From the NCBI GenBank assembly GCA_028714395.1, contig JAQTMJ010000047.1, positions 1-6,450 of the forward strand: DNA of 6,450 nucleotides, in the 5' to 3' direction. A model generated the notes under the pieces. The model was not told the origin of the DNA. It searched no databases and saw only the letters and a list, made by a program, of their open reading frames with translations. The DNA is from Candidatus Iainarchaeum sp. GTDB lineage: Archaea; Micrarchaeota; Micrarchaeia; Anstonellales; Bilamarchaeaceae. The position numbers and the translations under genes were made by a program. Of this stretch, positions 6,253 to 6,450 are shown piece by piece; positions within the stretch are counted from its first letter, which is position 1, and every line of letters starts with the position of its first letter.

Positions 6253-6450
6253 GCTTTTTTCTCCTTTAATTCTTTGATTCTAGCTTTTACTTCTGGCAGA
6301 TAATAGTCCCTATCTCTCATGAAACCTTGAATTTGCTGCTGCACATCCGCGCTAGCCACCGATGCAGATATAAATGCCTTCCCCATATTTTCGTAGAATT
6401 CCAGCACTTCTGTTAGATTTGTTAGGTTCGAAGAGGACAGCAGTCCATAG
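6249..6450 (-). CDS. C-terminal end of an unrecognised gene (partial, runs off the window)
   Basis: An open frame enters from the right edge (first full codon at 6449) and encodes 66 residues ending in TAA at 6251-6249. The visible product is mostly helical and charged, with [16 protein letters not shown], then a Gln-rich patch (DVQQQIQGF), and a Lys/Glu tail ([10 protein letters not shown]). I do not recognise a family. Support for coding is the absence of stops over the whole edge segment, a plausible amphipathic-helix composition, and a stop placed exactly against the lonB stop. A hand count gives 83 G/C in the last 200 bases (about 42%), against 37 of 60 in a sampled part of lonB (5161-5220), so the gene may have a different history. 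Confidence 0.6.
   Translation of the reverse strand, partial: YGLLSSSNLTNLTEVLEFYENMGKAFISASVASADVQQQIQGFMRDRDYYLPEVKARIKELKEKKA
6255..6260 (+). terminator. Possible oligo-T transcription terminator after lonB
   Basis: Six T residues begin 3 bases after the lonB stop and lead into a T-rich stretch to about 6288, the kind of signal archaeal RNA polymerase uses without a hairpin. The same bases encode Lys-Lys near the end of the converging gene, so codon need alone could explain them. Confidence 0.4.

Noticed and set aside
1..6450. CRISPR array, tRNA, rRNA, insertion sequence ends or attachment sites
   Set aside because: I found no spaced direct repeats, no tRNA-like cloverleaf and no transposase or terminal inverted repeats; coding density is nearly complete.

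Overview
The window looks archaeal. It encodes a membrane-anchored LonB-type Lon protease, which is the archaeal form with two transmembrane helices inside the AAA+ module. Archaeal TATA boxes sit about 26-28 bases before two start codons with no ribosome binding site between, which suggests leaderless mRNAs. Two downstream genes are preceded by GTGAT, complementary to the usual archaeal 16S rRNA 3' end. The Cys-rich protein in the middle resembles, from memory, a family common in small-genome lineages (CPR bacteria, DPANN archaea), so a DPANN-like archaeon is my best guess. I cannot prove the lineage from this sequence.

Left part (30-1246, minus strand): a two-gene AbiE-type toxin-antitoxin operon. 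The promoter-proximal gene is an AbiEii-like nucleotidyltransferase toxin. The second gene, overlapping it by 4 bases (ATGA), is an AbiEi-like winged-helix antitoxin/repressor. This is the reverse of the classical AbiEi-AbiEii order. The 118-base divergent region 1247-1364 holds a TATA box for the operon flanked by a 13-base imperfect inverted repeat (11/13 matching), a plausible AbiEi operator, and a second TATA-like box for the rightward genes.

Middle and right (1365-6252, plus strand): a tight three-gene cluster with gaps of 13 and 9 bases. The first gene is an uncharacterised 528-residue protein made of two copies of one domain (constant 274-residue offset). Each copy ends in six exact 12-residue repeats with in-register cysteines, suggesting a small beta-solenoid. 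The second is a TldE/PmbA-like protein, the non-catalytic member of the TldD/TldE peptidase pair. The third is LonB with complete AAA+ and Ser-Lys catalytic motifs and an apparent extra segment before its membrane helices. The two last genes point to protein or peptide processing and quality control. A link of the first gene to that role is inferred only from the cluster.

Right edge (6249-6450, minus strand): the C-terminal 66 residues of an unrecognised gene that converges on lonB, the two stop codons overlapping. It is clearly more AT-rich than lonB.

The most novel item is the duplicated 12-residue-repeat Cys-rich protein placed next to an orphan TldE.
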